64,000 bases of DNA from Aquimarina sp. MAR_2010_214 (GTDB lineage: Bacteria > Bacteroidota > Bacteroidia > Flavobacteriales > Flavobacteriaceae). A model generated the notes under the pieces. The model was not told the origin of the DNA and did no database searches. It was given only the letters and a program-made list of their open reading frames with translations. The DNA lies in the NCBI RefSeq assembly GCF_002846555.1, contig NZ_PJMS01000001.1:3844001-3908000 (forward strand). The letters run 5' to 3'. Positions 46,145 to 55,894 of the stretch are shown piece after piece. The position numbers and the translations under genes were made by a program. How positions within the stretch are numbered: the stretch's first letter is position 1; each line of letters starts with the position of its first letter.

Positions 46145-46642
46145 TTAATTTAAATGATACTTGTCTAAACAAACTAAATCAGAATAAATAGTAGTGAATA
46201 CACCCTGATCTCTATTATATATTTTACCACCTATTTTAATAGGTTGATTTGATAAATTAGCTAATTGTAATTCCAATTCTTTGATTTTTTCATTTAAATA
46301 ATAGGAAAAAACTCGAAATTGACGATTGCCTCTTTGAAATGATATTTTTGAACGTTCCTTTTGAATTCTAATTTCATTATAGAAATTATGTAATGCTCCA
46401 ATGTTAGAAAATTCATCATTTCCTAATGCATCTAAAACAATTTTGTTATCCATAGAAAGCACAAAATAAATTTCTTTAATATTATGTTTTTTAATAATTT
46501 GCTTTATGTACGCTATTGTTTTGCTGTCATAGATAAAAGAATTACCAAGTGAAGTATAAAAATAATTCTCATACTTAAATGTTTTGTTAATGGTATGTTC
46601 TAAACAATCTGTAGGACAAATAAGGAAAAAACATTTTTGCAT
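46145..46642 (-). CDS. Hypothetical protein in metal cluster
   Basis: 165 residues beginning MQKCFFLICPTDCLEHTINK; two Cys and a His near the start could bind metal. Middle: IIKKHNIKEIYFVLSMDNKI, end: QLANLSNQPIKIGGKIYN. The pattern is vaguely like small beta-carbonic-anhydrase-type proteins, but the active-site set is not visible. It lies 9 bases after the NTF2-like gene. Confidence 0.55.
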   Translation of the reverse strand: MQKCFFLICPTDCLEHTINKTFKYENYFYTSLGNSFIYDSKTIAYIKQIIKKHNIKEIYFVLSMDNKIVLDALGNDEFSNIGALHNFYNEIRIQKERSKISFQRGNRQFRVFSYYLNEKIKELELQLANLSNQPIKIGGKIYNRDQGVFTTIYSDLVCLDKYHLN

Positions 46643-46651
46643 TAGACTTAT

Positions 46652-47119
46652 TTATGCATTTGGATTATAAGGGAATGAAGAATGATGTACATCAATTTTC
46701 AGCTCTCCATTAATTAATTTATAGCCAAATGTATATTCAACTTTTGCTTCATTACCACCTAAATCGGTAAAAAAGTAATTTCCCATCGCAATGGCACGAT
46801 TTTCTTCTAAAATGAGATTTGAATTTTCAAACCTTACCTTTGTCCAAGGTTGAATAGCAAAGCCTTTATCTTCTTTACATGCACGATTATCTCCTGCTAT
46901 GAAATAGGATAATGCCTCTGGTTTAGTTGGTCTAAACTGTTCTATTTCGCATTTGGTTGGTTTAAATGAAACCGACTCTGCTTCAAAAGCGTAAGCTGTA
47001 TCAAGAAATTCGTCCGCAAATTTTTCACATTCAGCCCTATTGTCTTTAAGAGCACCTATTTTTACTACACCATTACCCCAATTATTTTGAGCCTCTAATA
47101 CTTGTTTTTTAGTTATCAT
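46652..47119 (-). CDS. NTF2/SnoaL-like protein next to folE
   Basis: 155 residues (KKQVLEAQNNWGNGVVKIG, YAFEAESVSFKPTKCEIEQF, FFTDLGGNEAKVEYTFGYKL, IDVHHSSFPYNPNA). The fold pattern is NTF2-like; relatives are often labelled phosphoribosyl-AMP cyclohydrolase although they lack that domain. The HHSS end is conserved in such proteins. Frequently found near zinc-regulated folE genes; function unknown. Confidence 0.6.
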   Translation of the reverse strand: MITKKQVLEAQNNWGNGVVKIGALKDNRAECEKFADEFLDTAYAFEAESVSFKPTKCEIEQFRPTKPEALSYFIAGDNRACKEDKGFAIQPWTKVRFENSNLILEENRAIAMGNYFFTDLGGNEAKVEYTFGYKLINGELKIDVHHSSFPYNPNA

Positions 47120-47139
47120 TTTTATGAGTTTTATGATTT

Positions 47140-47796
47140 TTATTGTGTTATTATTTTCAAAAATTCATTACGAATTGCAGTTTCTGAAAAACAGCCTCCA
47201 TATTCTAAAGTCGTAGTGAAGCTACTTTGATCTTTAATGCCTCTTGAGGATACACAAAGGTGTTTTGCTGTTACCGAGACAATAACATCTTTTGTATCCA
47301 AAACATGTTGTAAATCATTCAAAATTTGAAGAACCAACCTTTCTTGAACCTGTGGACGACGTGCGTAATAATTGACTAAACGATTAATTTTTGACAAACC
47401 AATCACCTTATCTTTAGGTATATATGCTACATGAGCATGCCCAATTATTGGTAAAAAATGATGTTCGCAAGCAGAATCTATTGTGATATTCTGTTCAACC
47501 AACATTTTTTTATAACCATACTTATTTTCAAATGTCGAAAGCTTTGGTTTATTCAATGGATTCAATCCATAGAACAGTTCTTTTACATACATTTTTGCAA
47601 CACGATAAGGAGTTCCAGATAAACTATCATCTGTTAAATCTAAACCCATTTCATGCATTATCATTTTAAAATGATGTTGAATATTTTTTATTTTTTCATC
47701 ATCAGACTTTTCGAATGCATCTGCACGTAAAGGTGTTTTTATACTTGTTGAAATATGATTATCTCCTAATATTTGAATTTGCTCTTTATCCTTCAT
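47140..47796 (-). CDS. folE: GTP cyclohydrolase I
   Basis: 218 residues: SGTPYRVAKMYVKELFYGL, TIDSACEHHFLPIIGHAHVA with zinc ligands Cys and His, LSKINRLVNYYARRPQVQERL, and AKHLCVSSRGIKDQ with the third ligand Cys. It makes dihydroneopterin triphosphate for folate or pterin synthesis and needs zinc. It overlaps the MerC gene by 11 bases, linking it to the metal cluster. Confidence 0.92.
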   Translation of the reverse strand: MKDKEQIQILGDNHISTSIKTPLRADAFEKSDDEKIKNIQHHFKMIMHEMGLDLTDDSLSGTPYRVAKMYVKELFYGLNPLNKPKLSTFENKYGYKKMLVEQNITIDSACEHHFLPIIGHAHVAYIPKDKVIGLSKINRLVNYYARRPQVQERLVLQILNDLQHVLDTKDVIVSVTAKHLCVSSRGIKDQSSFTTTLEYGGCFSETAIRNEFLKIITQ

Positions 47797-48190
47797 TTGT
47801 ACAGCATTTAGTCGTATTGCATTGGCAATATTTTTTATTATATAGGTGTAATACTATTAATGTTAGTGCTGGAAAATATATTAGGTTTTCATTTAAAGGA
47901 AACCATGCAGTTTTTTCGTTTACTATTATTAGAAATAATAGAAACCAGCTTAACCATAAAGAAGGTTTCATCCAATTACTAGCTGTTGTTTGTGTAGAAC
48001 GATAAATAGCTAAAAAAGAAATTACTAAGAAAACAGAATCCATAAATTTCCACCAATTTGGTGTTACATCACAACAGGTTATTGAACAACTTTGTGCTAT
48101 AAAAATAAATGGCGTAGCAATACAATGCACAAGACAAAGTGTACTTGCGATAGCTCCTAAATTATCTGGTTTTTGATTTGTGAATATCAT
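47786..48190 (-). CDS. MerC-domain membrane protein
   Basis: 134 residues from ATG 48190 (MIFTNQKPDNLGAIASTLCL). MerC-like features: LCLVHCIATPFIFIAQSCS, four membrane helices, a Cys-rich C-terminus (YCQCNTTKCCTNEG). MerC proteins carry heavy metals across the membrane; in Bacteroidetes they often appear in zinc operons. First gene of the cluster, read from a TATATTTG promoter facing the broken Fur-like gene. Confidence 0.85.
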   Translation of the reverse strand: MIFTNQKPDNLGAIASTLCLVHCIATPFIFIAQSCSITCCDVTPNWWKFMDSVFLVISFLAIYRSTQTTASNWMKPSLWLSWFLLFLIIVNEKTAWFPLNENLIYFPALTLIVLHLYNKKYCQCNTTKCCTNEG

Positions 48191-48206
48191 TAAAAGATTA
48201 TTAATA

Positions 48207-48266
48207 CGACAAAGTTGCAAATATAAAGAGAATATTCATTAATGCAACCTTGTTGCTTTATATTTG
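48207..48266. promoter_or_regulatory. Divergent promoters with Zur-like palindromes
   Basis: Minus strand: TATATTTG (48218-48225), overlapping GCAACTTTGTCG. Plus strand: TATATTTG (48259-48266) preceded by a perfect palindrome GCAAC-CTT-GTTGC (48244-48256). The two similar 13-base sites look like binding sites of one repressor, presumably the Fur/Zur protein whose gene follows. Confidence 0.6.
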
Positions 48267-48270
48267 TTTT

Positions 48271-48460
48271 ATGGAGGTGACAGAAAAACAAAATCAGTAA
48301 TAGGTTTTATTAATGAGTCCAACAATAACAGTTCTTTAGAAATCATTTCTGTTATTACTTAGATAGAATTTTAGATTCTAAATTTAATAAAACAACTATG
48401 TATTGTGTTTTAGATAAATTAGAAGAAGAAGGTGTTTTACATTGATTTCGTTGGTGAAAT
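48271..48460 (+). pseudogene. Broken Fur/Zur-family regulator gene
   Basis: Pieces in two frames read KTKSVIGFINESNNSSLEII and, after a shift, DRILDSKFNKTTMYCVLDKL then EEEGVLH followed by a stop. This is the DNA-binding helix region of a Fur-type regulator (normally ...TIYRVLDKLEEEGVLHR). Several stops and the missing C-terminal metal-binding half show it is dead. It lies divergent to the metal cluster it would have controlled. Confidence 0.7.
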
Positions 48461-48511
48461 ATGTATAAAAAACCCCAGTTTTATTGCAGGCCCTTAGAGA
48501 AAAACCCATAA

Positions 48512-48664
48512 CTATAAATTAGTTTCAGAATCCATACTTTGGTTTAATACACGAATAATCAAAATATCAATATCTATGGCCAAATAAAAAATAGTGCGAG
48601 ATTTATAAGAATATTGTTTTAATGACAATATGAATTCAGATGCATCACGCCCGATATTAATGTT
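48512..48664 (-). pseudogene. 3' fragment of a parE toxin gene
   Basis: Reads GRDASEFILSLKQYSYKSRT, IFYLAIDIDILIIRVLNQSM and ends DSETNL stop, almost the same as the end of ParE at 11642. The 5' half and antitoxin are absent. It abuts the LamG gene. Confidence 0.85.
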
Positions 48665-48672
48665 ATTCTACA

Positions 48673-49527
48673 TTATTTGAATAAAGTTTTTATACCATTT
48701 TTTAGTTCAAAAACAGATTTCACTTCTTTAAGATCTAGTGGCTTATCAAAAACGGCAAGCTCATCCATCAATCCAATATAGCCTAAACCCAGCATAATTT
48801 TCCCTTTTTCTGCTTCCCACGTAAAAGGATCACTAATATCTTTTATGCTCCCCTTGAGTTCACCATTTATGTATAATTTGAATGCGGGTTTTGTTGTATT
48901 TACTTTTGAAAAAGTAATAGCAATGTGTGTCCATTTCCCTTTCTCAAAAGGAGGTTGCTCTACTATAACTGTGCGTTTTTCCCACTTAGCCTCATCGTTT
49001 TTGTTTTCTGGATTCCAAACTTCTAAATCTCCCATAGCACCTAATCTAAATTTTCTTGGATCATGATCTGTGAAATCTACCCATAAGGCGGCATCATTGT
49101 ATCTAACATCTGTAATACATATTGGGTCGCAATAGCCTGGTGCTAAGTCTTTGTTAGGATCTAATTGTAACCAAAATGATACGGTACCGCTCCATGATTT
49201 ACTACCGTACCCAACATTTTTATAAGCCTTATAAAAAATAGCAGAAGTGTTTGCCTTTTTAAAGTGAAGCGCATCACCTGCAAGGCCTTTATTTTTAGCT
49301 AAAACAACATTAGCGCTGTGTAATCCAGGTTTGGCGTTTGCTGCTTTTTTATAATTCTCAGCTGTATACATCATTGCATCGCCAACAGATACATCTGCTG
49401 CTAGTTTTCCGTCAAAAGAACTATAAAAAAGTATATGTTCTTTTAATTGTTTGTTTTGCGAAAATGAAATACTAGTGATGAGAAAAAAGAATACTCTAGA
49501 TATTGATAAAAGCATAGTTGTTTTCAT
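48673..49527 (-). CDS. Secreted LamG/concanavalin-type protein
   Basis: 284 residues with a signal peptide (SRVFFFLITSISFSQ). A LamG-like jelly roll covers most of it: HILFYSSFDGKLAADVSVGD, GTVSFWLQLDPNKDLAP, KGKWTHIAITFSKV, FKLYINGELKGSI and GLMDELAVFDKPLDLKEV. Such domains bind sugars or act as polysaccharide-recognition modules. Monocistronic. Confidence 0.8.
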   Translation of the reverse strand: MKTTMLLSISRVFFFLITSISFSQNKQLKEHILFYSSFDGKLAADVSVGDAMMYTAENYKKAANAKPGLHSANVVLAKNKGLAGDALHFKKANTSAIFYKAYKNVGYGSKSWSGTVSFWLQLDPNKDLAPGYCDPICITDVRYNDAALWVDFTDHDPRKFRLGAMGDLEVWNPENKNDEAKWEKRTVIVEQPPFEKGKWTHIAITFSKVNTTKPAFKLYINGELKGSIKDISDPFTWEAEKGKIMLGLGYIGLMDELAVFDKPLDLKEVKSVFELKNGIKTLFK

Positions 49528-49783
49528 AGTTATGGCATTTCTATCAAAATTAGTGACGCTATGAAAACTTTCTCCAAAAGCTAATTGAATCTTTTTGAAA
49601 TTATAGTTGATATTTTTTCAACTACATAAATCACTCATCAATTTCAAAGATTCTCAATCTTCAATATTATGTCGTACTAAAGTAAAGTCCAATTCATCCT
49701 AAAAAAAATACAATTCGGTAACATCATTTTTATAGATAGTAATGTGTTCACGACATTTGAATAATCAATAAGCAAAACGATCT
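49528..49783. other. Gap with shared repeat block
   Basis: Contains CAATTTCAAAGATTCTCAAT, CTTCAATATTATGTCGTACT and AAGTAAAG, also at 17689-17735; AAGATT/AATCTT makes a small hairpin. Nothing else seen before the ABC gene. Confidence 0.5.
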
Positions 49784-50704
49784 ATGATTCAAGTACAAAA
49801 CCTTTCCAAATCATTTCAAAATATACAAGCAGTAAACGATATTAGTTTTACCATTAAAAAAGGGGAAATCTTCGGGTTTTTAGGTCCCAATGGTGCTGGA
49901 AAATCTACCACATTGAATATGATGAGTACTATTTTAAAAAGTGATGCAGGAACTATTCATATTGATGGTAAAAACAGTAATGAAAATGCTAAAGAATGTA
50001 AACATTTGATTGGTGTTGTACCTCAGGAGATATCCTTATACGAAGACCTTTCTGCGCATAAGAACTTGCTGTTCTGGGGTAATTTATATGGAATTCCTTC
50101 CAAAACACTAAAAGAAAGAATCCATACCACCCTAGAATTGATCGGATTGTTAGATCGGAAGAATGATTTGATCAAAACCTATTCAGGAGGAATGAAACGT
50201 AGAATCAATATTGCTGCGGCATTGCTACATAACCCTAAAGTACTGTTTATGGACGAGCCAACTGTAGGAATCGATCCGCAAAGTAGAAATCACATTTTTG
50301 AAGTTATCGAAACCTTGAATAAACAGGGAATGACCATTGTCTATACTACACATTATATGGAAGAAGTAGAGCGTTTGTGTGATCGAATTGCGATTATAGA
50401 TTCTGGAAAAATCATCGCACAAGGAACACAATCTCAGCTAAAAGAATTGGTACAGACAAAAGAAAGCATTCAGTTCGAATTTAATTTCCTTTCTGAAAGC
50501 AATGTAGATCAACTTAGAAAACTACTTTCCTATACAATGACACAAAACAAAAACAAATTGTTGGTAGAAATTACTGTGAAAGAGCTTTCTAAAGTGATTA
50601 CAGCGTGTAATGAATTGCAATTAAGCATCAAAGACATACAACTGAACAAAGTAAACTTAGAAGCAATCTTTTTAAACCTCACAGGAAAACAGTTAAGAGA
50701 TTAA
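49784..50704 (+). CDS. ABC-2 exporter ATPase
   Basis: 306 residues: Walker [29 protein letters not shown]-loop, signature [15 protein letters not shown], Walker [16 protein letters not shown], His in [11 protein letters not shown]. It is CcmA/YhiH-like, for a drug or lipid exporter. The permease follows after 31 bases. Confidence 0.92.
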   Translation: MIQVQNLSKSFQNIQAVNDISFTIKKGEIFGFLGPNGAGKSTTLNMMSTILKSDAGTIHIDGKNSNENAKECKHLIGVVPQEISLYEDLSAHKNLLFWGNLYGIPSKTLKERIHTTLELIGLLDRKNDLIKTYSGGMKRRINIAAALLHNPKVLFMDEPTVGIDPQSRNHIFEVIETLNKQGMTIVYTTHYMEEVERLCDRIAIIDSGKIIAQGTQSQLKELVQTKESIQFEFNFLSESNVDQLRKLLSYTMTQNKNKLLVEITVKELSKVITACNELQLSIKDIQLNKVNLEAIFLNLTGKQLRD

Positions 50705-50735
50705 TAAACATCAATCCATTACAAAATCAACCATC

Positions 50736-51851
50736 ATGATAGTTACTATTTTAAAAAAAGACCTAAGATTGTATTTCTCAGACAAAAAAGGAGTCCTGAT
50801 AACCTTTTTATTGCCTATTATTATGATTACACTATTTGCATTTGCATTTGGTGGAGTAGCAAAAAAGAAAAGTGCTCCAAAACCTTTAGGTGTTTTGGTA
50901 GTAGATAAAGATGCTACAACGGCTTCTCAAGAATTGATTGCAAAATTGAATAGCATGCAGACCATTCGTTTGATTGCTTCTGAAGAAGACAACGCCTTAG
51001 ACCTTATTAGAAAAGGGAAAAATGTAGCTGCTTTAATTTTTGAAAAAGGATTTTCAGATGCTGTCACTGCTGATACAGACTTGCCTATAGAATTAAAATA
51101 TGACGCAGCGAGAGATTTACAGATGCGAATTGTACATACCGTTTTAAAAGAAGGGTTTAAATATCATTTAGGAAAAGTAGATGTGATTAACAATGTAAAA
51201 CTAAAAACTACTTCGTTAATCAAAGAGAGTTCTACCAAGGCCCATCCTGGTTTGGTACAAGCTGTAGGAGGAACAGCAATTATGATGTTGTTGTTTAGTA
51301 TCGCAGCTATTGGCGGTGGATTGTTAGATGAAAAAGACGCAGGTACTTTAAAACGTTTGTTAATTGCCCCTGTAAAACCATTGGACATTTTATTAGCAAA
51401 AATGGGAACAGCCATGGTAGTTTCTATTTTACAATTAACTACCATGTTTGTCTTTGCCTGGTTGGCATTCGGACTACCTATTTTTATGGATGCAATCTCA
51501 TTAGTAGTATTAATTTTATGCATCTCGTTTGCAGTTTCTAGTTTTGGAGTTTTCTTAGTATCTACGGTAAAAACACGTCAACAATTACAAGGAATGAGTA
51601 CCATTATTATCATTCTAATGTCAGCAATTGGAGGAAGTATGATTCCGATTAGCATGATGCCAGAATTTATGCAAAACATTGCAGTAATTAGTGTGAATTA
51701 TTGGGGGATTGAAGGTTTCTTTGATATTTTCTGGAGACAATTACCTTTCATAACTATTCTTCCTAAAATGGGAATTCTATTAGCTATTGGTTTGGGAATG
51801 ACTTTGGTTTCTACAGTATTGTTTAAAAAGAATATTATAGCGATAGAATGA
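50736..51851 (+). CDS. ABC-2 type permease
   Basis: 371 residues with one N-terminal helix (FLLPIIMITLFAFAFGGVA), a periplasmic domain and five C-terminal helices (AIMMLLFSIAAIGGGLL, LKRLLIAPVKPLDILLAKMG). YhhJ/ABC2_membrane_3 type. With the ATPase it forms an exporter. It ends 12 bases from the convergent hydrolase gene. Confidence 0.88.
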   Translation: MIVTILKKDLRLYFSDKKGVLITFLLPIIMITLFAFAFGGVAKKKSAPKPLGVLVVDKDATTASQELIAKLNSMQTIRLIASEEDNALDLIRKGKNVAALIFEKGFSDAVTADTDLPIELKYDAARDLQMRIVHTVLKEGFKYHLGKVDVINNVKLKTTSLIKESSTKAHPGLVQAVGGTAIMMLLFSIAAIGGGLLDEKDAGTLKRLLIAPVKPLDILLAKMGTAMVVSILQLTTMFVFAWLAFGLPIFMDAISLVVLILCISFAVSSFGVFLVSTVKTRQQLQGMSTIIIILMSAIGGSMIPISMMPEFMQNIAVISVNYWGIEGFFDIFWRQLPFITILPKMGILLAIGLGMTLVSTVLFKKNIIAIE

Positions 51852-51863
51852 TGTATTTTCAGA

Positions 51864-53849
51864 TTATTTTTTGGGTCTGAGCGTCTCAATAATCTGAGCA
51901 TCTACCCAGAATATATCTACATTGTCGTAATTGCCTGGGGTCATATTCCTATTAAAGAAGAGGTATTTACCATCTGGTGTCACGCAGGCAACCGCTTCCC
52001 AACCCTTGGTATTTACTTTATCTCCCATGTTAATAGCTTTACCCCATGAGCCATCTTGCTGTTTAAAGCTAATATAGATATCAGAATTACCATATCCACT
52101 CTCTCTTCTGCCATCCCATATCAAATAGGATTCATCTGGTGCGACGAAAGGGTGAGCATTCATTCTTCCTGTGTTAATGGCTGCACCAAAAGACCTAGGT
52201 TTTTCATGTTTCCCATCTATTAATCGTGAATAACGAATAACGCCATCTCCGTCTGGCATGCCTATCTCATCAAAAACATAGGTTCCTTTTGATGACTCCG
52301 TAAGGCGCATGATCTCTATCTCCTCGAAAGAGGAACCAAGTTTTTTTAACTCTGACCAACCTCCTGCTTCGGTACGCTCCCTATATCTTCTTCCTAAATG
52401 CATGGTCTTGCCATCAGGTGAAATAAAGGGAGTTCCCACTCTGGGCGATACAACAGACTCCTGCCACTCGTTATTTTGATATTGAAAAACAACAAGTTCT
52501 TGTTCTTTAGTTTCTTCATTATTCCTAATAAAATAGAACTCCTTCATATCTGATGTGAAGACACCACTCACTTCCCACCCCTCTGTCGTAACTATACCGG
52601 GAGCAAAAGGTTCAGGAATTAAACCCGGTGGTTTTTGACCTAGATAGGGGCTTTCTAAAACTGAGGATTGACCTTTAACAAACGCAGGTAGGATGATTTT
52701 TGAAACCTGAGTCATTATAGTATCTTCCCTATCATGACCAGTAATCACAACAACTAAGTCAAGTTCATCAACAGTGATAATATATTGTCCGCCACCACCC
52801 CAAGCGAAATTGGTATCATAGCTTTTATCACCGACTTTTATATTCGTTTGATAGAAAAAATAGCCATAATTAAAGCTGTCGGATTGCCAATCTTCAGTAG
52901 GTTTAATAATGTTACTGGTTGCATTAGCTAAAAATTTTGCTGAAATCAGTTGTTCGCCATTCCATTTACCTTTATTAATAGTCAAAATTCCCCACTTGAT
53001 CATATCTCGCGATGTCATGCTCACGCGCCAACCAGCTTCAGGAAGGCCACTAACGCCAATTCGCCAGCTATAATTCGTGATGCCCATTTTACCAAGAAGT
53101 TCATTTTTGATGAAATCCTGGGCGGTACCTGGCACGACGGCCTCAATGACTTGCATCACCAAGGTTGGATTGAAGTTGCCATATGAATAACTCTGAGACG
53201 CTAAGGTAATAGGTTCGCTATGTTCAAGAAGGACCTGAACTAGTCCTTGCCCTTTTAACTTACTTGGGTTTTTCTTGAATTCTCTTCTCTGTTCTTCACT
53301 GATGCGAAGCCCCCCACGCATGGTCAATGCCTTATGGAGCGTTATTTTTTCTGCGCCCTCAATAAATTTTGTTGGATCCAGGTCTTTGAGAAAACTAACC
53401 AGGGGTTTGTCCAGATCGGCCATTGTTAGATATCCCAACTGGATAGCACGGCCCAGTGCCAAACTGGTGTAGGCTTTAGCCGCTGACGCTTGGTCGCCGG
53501 CCAGATTGACGCGACCGCGCTTGTAGTACGATTCAAATAAGAGCTTACCTTTGTGGGTAATAAGCATGCTATCGTAGAGACCATGCATACTGTCGGCGAT
53601 CTCTTGCGCTAGAGTAAGAATCATCGCTTTATTACCACCATCTATGCCTAATTTACCAACAAGGATACCGTCTTTTCTATCGGTTGGCGCTACATCGATA
53701 AAGGCCTTTTTAAGATCAGGAATATCTCTGAATGAGAGTCTGGCTTCGGCAGCTGTAGCCTCTGGTGCCTGACTATCAATTTGTTGGGCAAAGCTACTAT
53801 GTGTTAGTACAAGAAGAATTAAAAGTAGTAGTCCTGTTTTGTTTTTCAT
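51864..53849 (-). CDS. Serine hydrolase fused to PD40 propeller
   Basis: 661 residues, signal peptide (LLLLILLVLTHSSFAQ). The beta-lactamase-fold part has SAAKAYTSLALGRAIQLG in place of SxxK, YSYGNFNPTLVMQVI and FAWGGGGQYIITVDELD. From about residue 420 a PD40/WD40-like propeller: TSDMKEFYFIRNN, FISPDGKTMHLGRRY, PFVAPDESYLIWDGRRESGY, CVTPDGKYLFFNR. Likely a secreted esterase or peptidase. First of three hydrolases on this strand. Confidence 0.8.
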   Translation of the reverse strand: MKNKTGLLLLILLVLTHSSFAQQIDSQAPEATAAEARLSFRDIPDLKKAFIDVAPTDRKDGILVGKLGIDGGNKAMILTLAQEIADSMHGLYDSMLITHKGKLLFESYYKRGRVNLAGDQASAAKAYTSLALGRAIQLGYLTMADLDKPLVSFLKDLDPTKFIEGAEKITLHKALTMRGGLRISEEQRREFKKNPSKLKGQGLVQVLLEHSEPITLASQSYSYGNFNPTLVMQVIEAVVPGTAQDFIKNELLGKMGITNYSWRIGVSGLPEAGWRVSMTSRDMIKWGILTINKGKWNGEQLISAKFLANATSNIIKPTEDWQSDSFNYGYFFYQTNIKVGDKSYDTNFAWGGGGQYIITVDELDLVVVITGHDREDTIMTQVSKIILPAFVKGQSSVLESPYLGQKPPGLIPEPFAPGIVTTEGWEVSGVFTSDMKEFYFIRNNEETKEQELVVFQYQNNEWQESVVSPRVGTPFISPDGKTMHLGRRYRERTEAGGWSELKKLGSSFEEIEIMRLTESSKGTYVFDEIGMPDGDGVIRYSRLIDGKHEKPRSFGAAINTGRMNAHPFVAPDESYLIWDGRRESGYGNSDIYISFKQQDGSWGKAINMGDKVNTKGWEAVACVTPDGKYLFFNRNMTPGNYDNVDIFWVDAQIIETLRPKK

Positions 53850-53912
53850 GATTTTTATTATTTATAAATGCTTGATAGCGGTTAGCACTATTAAGTTTGA
53901 TGAAAATTCATC

Positions 53913-55784
53913 TTATTCACTTTTTTGTAATTCCTTAATTTTCTGTCTGGTATTGTTATTTTGAGGATTTAATTCAAGTGATTTAGTATAATTTAAAATT
54001 GCCATATCAATTTCTCCAATTTTTGCACAGGCTTCTGCATAACTATCGTATACTTTATAACTATCGGGATAGAGCATCATATTCACTTTGAAAACATCTT
54101 GTGATAATTTCATTCTATCCTCATGGAAAAAATCATAGCCTAGATCGTTTAAGTAGTCTTCAGTAACAGTAAGATAAGTGGGATCATGTTCTTTTAAGGC
54201 CATATATGCATTAAGTGCTTTGTCAAAGTCACCTTCAAGAAGGAATTCTACAGGTTCTTTTTTATCAGTATCCATCTTAACAAAAGTTGAAGTTATGGTT
54301 CCATCGTTTCTATTCAGGTAAAGTAAATTGAGCGCTTCGTTTTCAGAATTTGGCTTGAATTGCATAAGTCGACTAGAATTTCTTCTAACAAAACTACTAT
54401 CCGAGATTTTGATGAGTTCTTCTGCTTCTAGGTCAAGGATATTTTTATAAAACAGTTGATTATCCTTATGGAAAACTTCAACAATCCTACCATTGGACAT
54501 GTATCTACCAGTAATTTTATCAACTAAAGACTGTTCAACTTCTATTTTTTTATGTACTGGAACATAATTATCCCATTCATAAGCAAGGGCAACAGAACGA
54601 ATCAGTTCATCATTAAATGCTGGATAAGTGCTATTGGTTAACACAACCACACCAAAGTCTTTGTCTCTATGAGCCGCTATCTGACCAAAAAAAACCCTAT
54701 TCCATCCCCAATGTCTAAAGTAGATTTCATCTTTTTTGTTCATAATACCAAATCCTAGCCCATACTTAAATTGTCGACTATAATAACTATTTACCCCATA
54801 TGGTGTAAGCATTAATGCAGTCATATCTTTTGATAATCCTTTGTTACTATTATCTCTTAAGGTTTGCTGTATGTTGATTACAAATTTCGCAAGGCCCTCT
54901 GCATTTGACCATAATCCGTTTGAAGCCATTCCTGGATAAGTATGTCTTTTACCTTTTACCATAGAGCCATCTTTCAAATAACCTGTTGCTGCCATCGCTA
55001 AGTGTTTTGTAGTAAGAGGTTGATTAAAAGTACTATTGTTCATTTCTAAAGGTTGCATCACTAATTCATTCATAAGCTCTGGGAATTTTTTGCCCTCAAC
55101 ATCTATCATCATTTGTTGAATGATGGCATAGCCGCCAGCTGAAACATAAATTCTTTCATCAGGTTCTATATTTACTAAGATTGGACCGTTTTTGGCTGGA
55201 GGAGTTCCGTTTAAAATCTCTACAAGTGTTGGTACAGGTGAGTCTGTACTATACCCTGGTATACCATGAAGGTTTATTCCAGCAGAATGATTTAAAAGAT
55301 TTTTTATTGTGGCTTTCTTTTCTTTGGTAAATTCATTATCAGGCAATTTCCAGGATTTTAAATAGCTGTTAATATTTTCATTTAAGGTAACTTTATTTTG
55401 TTCTACAAGACGTAATGCACCATACGCAGTTAGGGGCATGCCAAGTAGTGATGCTTGGAAAATTGTTTGCTCAGTCACAGGAGCTTTACTTTCCTTATCC
55501 ATTATACCGTATCCTTTTGCCCAGGCAATTTTACCATTATGTATGACTGCAATACTAACACCTGGTATTCCATAGTGTTTCATACGTTCTTCTATAGACC
55601 ATGTTGAATCCCCGGCTATGTGTACCCGAGTTGTGAGGCCGGTTTCTACTTCTTTAATTAAATCAATTGTAGTATCAGTATTTGATCCTTCTGCACATGA
55701 TTGAAAAAAAATTATGAGGAGGAAGATTGTGACACTTTTTTTTATTACTAATACTTTTTTAAGAAATTCTTCTTTTGATTTCAT
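53913..55784 (-). CDS. Serine hydrolase with TPR tail
   Basis: 623 residues. Signal segment with Cys (IFLLIIFFQSCAEGSN), then a beta-lactamase fold: YGIMDKESKAPVTEQTIF, SLLGMPLTAYGALRLVEQ at the SxxK place, YVSAGGYAIIQQMM and RHWGWNRVFFGQIAAH. The C-terminal 100 residues are TPR-like (YDSYAEACAKIGEIDMAILN). The starting Met is MKSKEEF; another is possible further in. Function as in its neighbours is unknown. Confidence 0.8.
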   Translation of the reverse strand: MKSKEEFLKKVLVIKKSVTIFLLIIFFQSCAEGSNTDTTIDLIKEVETGLTTRVHIAGDSTWSIEERMKHYGIPGVSIAVIHNGKIAWAKGYGIMDKESKAPVTEQTIFQASLLGMPLTAYGALRLVEQNKVTLNENINSYLKSWKLPDNEFTKEKKATIKNLLNHSAGINLHGIPGYSTDSPVPTLVEILNGTPPAKNGPILVNIEPDERIYVSAGGYAIIQQMMIDVEGKKFPELMNELVMQPLEMNNSTFNQPLTTKHLAMAATGYLKDGSMVKGKRHTYPGMASNGLWSNAEGLAKFVINIQQTLRDNSNKGLSKDMTALMLTPYGVNSYYSRQFKYGLGFGIMNKKDEIYFRHWGWNRVFFGQIAAHRDKDFGVVVLTNSTYPAFNDELIRSVALAYEWDNYVPVHKKIEVEQSLVDKITGRYMSNGRIVEVFHKDNQLFYKNILDLEAEELIKISDSSFVRRNSSRLMQFKPNSENEALNLLYLNRNDGTITSTFVKMDTDKKEPVEFLLEGDFDKALNAYMALKEHDPTYLTVTEDYLNDLGYDFFHEDRMKLSQDVFKVNMMLYPDSYKVYDSYAEACAKIGEIDMAILNYTKSLELNPQNNNTRQKIKELQKSE

Positions 55785-55894
55785 TTATGTTCAGTCGTTA
55801 AGGAGTTTGATGCTTTTATAGATATTCTTCGGTTCTGAGGTGTTTAAAAACTTGAGTGCTCACCCAGTAAGTCTTTGATGAGTACATCCAGATT

